From: UBA7803 sp041608775
GTDB taxonomy: Bacteria; Pseudomonadota; Gammaproteobacteria; Pseudomonadales; Azotimanducaceae
Direction: 5' to 3'
Assembly (NCBI GenBank): GCA_041608775.1
Contig: JBFISC010000012.1
Location: 1-28,266 of the forward strand
DNA: 28,266 bases
Part shown: positions 26,000-28,266 of the stretch, piece after piece
How the letters are laid out: every line of letters starts with the position of its first letter
Numbering within the stretch: the first letter of the stretch is position 1
Made by a program: the position numbers and the translations under genes
The notes under the pieces: generated by a model
Databases searched by the model: none
The model's input: the letters and a program-made list of their open reading frames with translations, nothing else
What the model was told of the DNA's origin: nothing

Positions 26000-27517
26000 C
26001 TAGAAAGTGCCGCGGAGCCCGATCGTCACCTGGCTGGCGGTGGTGTCTTTGAGCCCCACCAGCGAGCTGAACTGGCCGTAAAGCGCCACGTTGTTGCCGA
26101 GCTGCATCACCAGACCCACGGTGGCTTCGAAGTAATCCTCGTCAGCGTCGTCGGTCAGGATCTCGAAGTTGTCGGTCTCGCCCTGGAAAAACTCATCCGG
26201 CGCCCTCGAGGTTCCGACATAGCGGGCATCCAGAACGCGGCCTTCGTTATCGAACTCATGCCGGTACTCGAGCGTGGCGAAGGGCACGACCACGCCGACC
26301 CCGGTGTTGATCGCATGGCGCACCGATGCGCCCAGCAGGCCCTGGAACGACTCGATCTCCTGAGAACCGAACTGCAGGCCGAGCGGCGACCCCGTCTCCG
26401 CAAAGGCGTCCACGTCCACCTCGAGGAAGTCGAGACCGGCGTAGAGGTCGTAGGTGGTCGCCGTTTGCCCGAAGGTTCGGCCGACCTGCACCTGGCCACC
26501 GTACTGATCGCTCTCGGTATCGGATACCAGCACGCCAACCTCGGCGGGGAGCCCGCCCGAGATGCCCCCCGGGCTGGTAGCCAGGGGAATCACCGCGTTG
26601 CGCGTCATGTCGAAATCAGACTGCCCGTAACTCACGATGACGCTCGCGTAGCTGCGCTCGGTCAGGTAGTTCATGTACAGGGAAAGGGTCTGGGAATCGG
26701 ATTCCAGATCACCTCCCGAGACAGCTTCCACTGCGCCCTGCCGGCTCTTGTCGAAATCGACCTCGCTGGAATCGATCGCCAGCGCGATGCCCGCCACCAG
26801 TGCATCGTTGAATCCGTAGTCCAGGCCGATGACCCCGCCGAACGAATCGGCGTCGTAGCCGTTCTCGAACTCGGTCGCGTCGCGATCACCAAAGCCATAG
26901 GAAAGGTTGACGAACCACGCGAAACCCAGATCGCCCGCCGCCTCGCCGGCAGAGCCGCCGGTGAGACGGGCGGGGGCTGAGACCCCGAGCTCGGAGTTCG
27001 CCATGAGATCCAGACCCTGCAGGTTCAGGGCCAGGCCGCTGCCGCGAACTCCGCGGCGGATGGCGCCGAGCCGGGCGGCGAGACCTTTGAACTGACTGAG
27101 CGCCCCCTCCGTGGCATAGCGGCCCTGAGTCGAGAGCTCCTCGCCGGTGAATTGTCGCAGCAGCCCGAGATACGAGTCCGTGCCGTTAGGGCCGGAGGCC
27201 AGGCCGAAGGTGTCGAACGCCGGAACCACCGCTGCGGTGAAGCCGGCGAGCGCGAATCCCTGCTGCGTCATGTCCGCACAGCGGCCCCCGAGGATCTGCT
27301 GATCCGGGGTCAGCGGATCCGTTTCCGTGGCCAGACCCACGCAGGTGGTGTAGATGGCGTCTGCCGCGTTGACCAGCAGCTGACTCCCCCCGAGTGCCTG
27401 CACTGCCTGACCCAGCTCGTTGACGGCATAGGCGCCAGGCGCTCCCAGCGCCATCAGCACCAGAGCCAGCTTCGCAAGACGGTTTTCCGCGCCGCGGCGC
27501 AGCCCTTTCTCCTTCAT
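26000..27517 (-). CDS. Autotransporter-type outer-membrane beta-barrel protein
   Basis: 505 residues. The signal peptide is about 31 residues, ending ALGAPGAYA. The N-terminal passenger part is short (to about residue 200) and has two cysteines (TTCVGLATETDPL and GGRCADMTQQGF). The C-terminal ~300 residues form an autotransporter barrel: alternating strands such as FAWFVNLSYGFGDRDATEF, FGGVIGLDYGFNDALVAGIA, TYDLYAGLDFLEVDVDAF and VVVPFATLEYRHEF. It ends with Phe (TIGLRGTF), the outer-membrane assembly signal recognised by BamA. ATG 27517 has a strong GGAGGGG site. It precedes the kinase gene by about 170 bp. Function of the passenger is unknown; no protease or adhesin motif is seen. Confidence 0.88.
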   Translation of the reverse strand: MKEKGLRRGAENRLAKLALVLMALGAPGAYAVNELGQAVQALGGSQLLVNAADAIYTTCVGLATETDPLTPDQQILGGRCADMTQQGFALAGFTAAVVPAFDTFGLASGPNGTDSYLGLLRQFTGEELSTQGRYATEGALSQFKGLAARLGAIRRGVRGSGLALNLQGLDLMANSELGVSAPARLTGGSAGEAAGDLGFAWFVNLSYGFGDRDATEFENGYDADSFGGVIGLDYGFNDALVAGIALAIDSSEVDFDKSRQGAVEAVSGGDLESDSQTLSLYMNYLTERSYASVIVSYGQSDFDMTRNAVIPLATSPGGISGGLPAEVGVLVSDTESDQYGGQVQVGRTFGQTATTYDLYAGLDFLEVDVDAFAETGSPLGLQFGSQEIESFQGLLGASVRHAINTGVGVVVPFATLEYRHEFDNEGRVLDARYVGTSRAPDEFFQGETDNFEILTDDADEDYFEATVGLVMQLGNNVALYGQFSSLVGLKDTTASQVTIGLRGTF

Positions 27518-27602
27518 GACGCCCCTCCGAACTCGTTTTTTTATTTGACCCCCGAAGCTAACACACTTGGGTCCATGGAAATACTGCCGCTTTGTCTGCG
27601 AT

Positions 27603-28266
27603 TCAGCCGAGCAGAAGCAGGTATCCGGCAACCGCCGCGGCCACCAGCACGGCGGCCACCACCGCCCACACCAGCATCGAACGCGAGCCCGATCGCCCGC
27701 CGCCCGCCCGCGTCGACGTTGCGCCGCTGGGCAGCTGAAACACGCACTCGACCGGCCCGAAGCGGATGCGGTCACCGGGCGAGAGGAAGCTGATGGTGCC
27801 CTTCTTCTCGTTGACCAGGGTGCCGTTCGCCGACATCTGATCGATGACTTTCCAGCGGCTTCCCTCGTTGACGATCTTGGCGTGGAAACCGGAGACACCG
27901 TTCTCGTCGAACACGATGTCACGACCGGTATCCCGGCCGATGTCCCAGACGTTGGTCTGCTGGCCGGCCTTCAGCTTGACCGTCGTTCCCGCCTGGGCGC
28001 CCGCGGTCACCACGAGGTACGGCGCGTCCGCGTCCGCCAGAGGCAATGGCGACGGCTGAGGCTCGGCGAGCAGCGCCTGCAGCTGGTCGTCGTCGAACAG
28101 CACGGTCCCGCCTTCCTTGACCTGGTTCGGATCCGCCCACGCGCCCGGTCGCCTGCCACCGCCGGCGGCTGCAGCCTCCACGGTTTCCTTCTTCTTACCC
28201 GTAGCCGCGGGCGCTTTCTCCGCAGCCGCGGGCGCTTTCTCCGCAGCCGCGGGCGCTTTCTCCGCA
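27603..28266 (-). CDS. FHA-domain protein with C-terminal membrane anchor, start beyond window
   Basis: At least 220 residues, N-terminus outside the window. The sequence begins with an alanine/proline/lysine repeat (EKAPAAA units) and a short basic linker. An FHA domain occupies the middle: WDIGRDTGRDIVFDENGVSG, FHAKIVNEGSRWKVIDQMSA, then NGTLVNEKKG. GR, SGFH and NGT are present; SGFH replaces the usual SRRH, so phosphothreonine contact may be altered. The C-terminus is a single hydrophobic helix, MLVWAVVAAVLVAAAVAGYL, so the FHA domain is tail-anchored facing the cytoplasm. A GTG at 28181 lies in frame but is an internal codon because the frame stays open to the edge. It is the first gene of the signalling island visible here. 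Confidence 0.85.
   Translation of the reverse strand, partial: AEKAPAAAEKAPAAAEKAPAATGKKKETVEAAAAGGGRRPGAWADPNQVKEGGTVLFDDDQLQALLAEPQPSPLPLADADAPYLVVTAGAQAGTTVKLKAGQQTNVWDIGRDTGRDIVFDENGVSGFHAKIVNEGSRWKVIDQMSANGTLVNEKKGTISFLSPGDRIRFGPVECVFQLPSGATSTRAGGGRSGSRSMLVWAVVAAVLVAAAVAGYLLLLG
28204..28266. repeat. Three perfect 21-bp tandem repeats at right edge
   Basis: The unit starting GCCGCGGGCGCTTTC is repeated exactly at 28204-28224, 28225-28245 and 28246-28266 and reaches the window edge. It is in frame in the FHA gene and encodes repeated AEKAPAA heptapeptides. It may continue beyond the window. Confidence 0.9.

Noticed and set aside
24314..26980. 888-codon plus-strand open frame opposite kinase and autotransporter genes
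   Set aside because: It runs antisense across two real genes and their gap, with no recognisable domain.
28204..28266. CRISPR-like repeat
   Set aside because: Direct head-to-tail 21-bp units without spacers, in frame in a coding region.

Overview
The window is a chromosomal segment from a high-GC gammaproteobacterium. The order recN (divergent), hrcA, grpE, dnaK, the lipoprotein BamE next to recN, and RatA/RnfH next to smpB point to Gammaproteobacteria, probably Xanthomonadales/Lysobacterales-like or a neighbouring marine lineage. This rests on gene order and protein families only; no rRNA or tRNA lies in the window. Genes are densely packed. No insertion sequence, phage gene, CRISPR array or integrase was seen, and no stretch over 300 bases lacks a gene. 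The longest gaps are 18109-18342, 15464-15654 and 24209-24391.

Layout. 1-2910 (minus): heat-shock cluster hrcA-grpE-dnaK; dnaK runs off the left edge. Both grpE and dnaK carry their own sigma32-like promoter. 3046-5183 (plus): recN and bamE. 5187-7303 (minus): rnfH, ratA and a sodium-symporter gene, divergent from smpB (7387-7863). 7888-11750: a stand-alone lumazine synthase, a small UrcA-family exported protein, a GPH-type MFS transporter and a YjgR/DUF853 HerA-like ATPase. 11676-12989 (plus): an OprB-type porin with an unclear start. 12973-15463 (minus): a tight four-gene operon of unknown function whose products are mostly lipoproteins. 15655-18108 (minus): a large fusion of a DNA-binding winged helix, a membrane segment, a formylglycine-enzyme-like domain and an alpha/beta hydrolase. 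It is divergent from a GGEEF diguanylate cyclase (18343-19377). 19446-19865: a small exported protein.

The right third (19928-28266, all minus) looks like a signalling island. In transcription order it encodes an FHA protein with a C-terminal membrane anchor (start beyond the right edge), an outer-membrane autotransporter-type barrel, a transmembrane Ser/Thr kinase, an exported caspase-family protease with Sel1-like repeats and a very long coiled coil, a membrane FHA protein, and an FAD monooxygenase whose start codon overlaps the FHA stop codon. Kinase plus two phosphothreonine-reader (FHA) proteins plus an exported caspase and an outer-membrane barrel is the best candidate here for an undescribed system: a phosphorylation circuit controlling an envelope protease. 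The link is inferred from gene order and domain content only. The winged-helix/FGE-like/hydrolase fusion is the second candidate.
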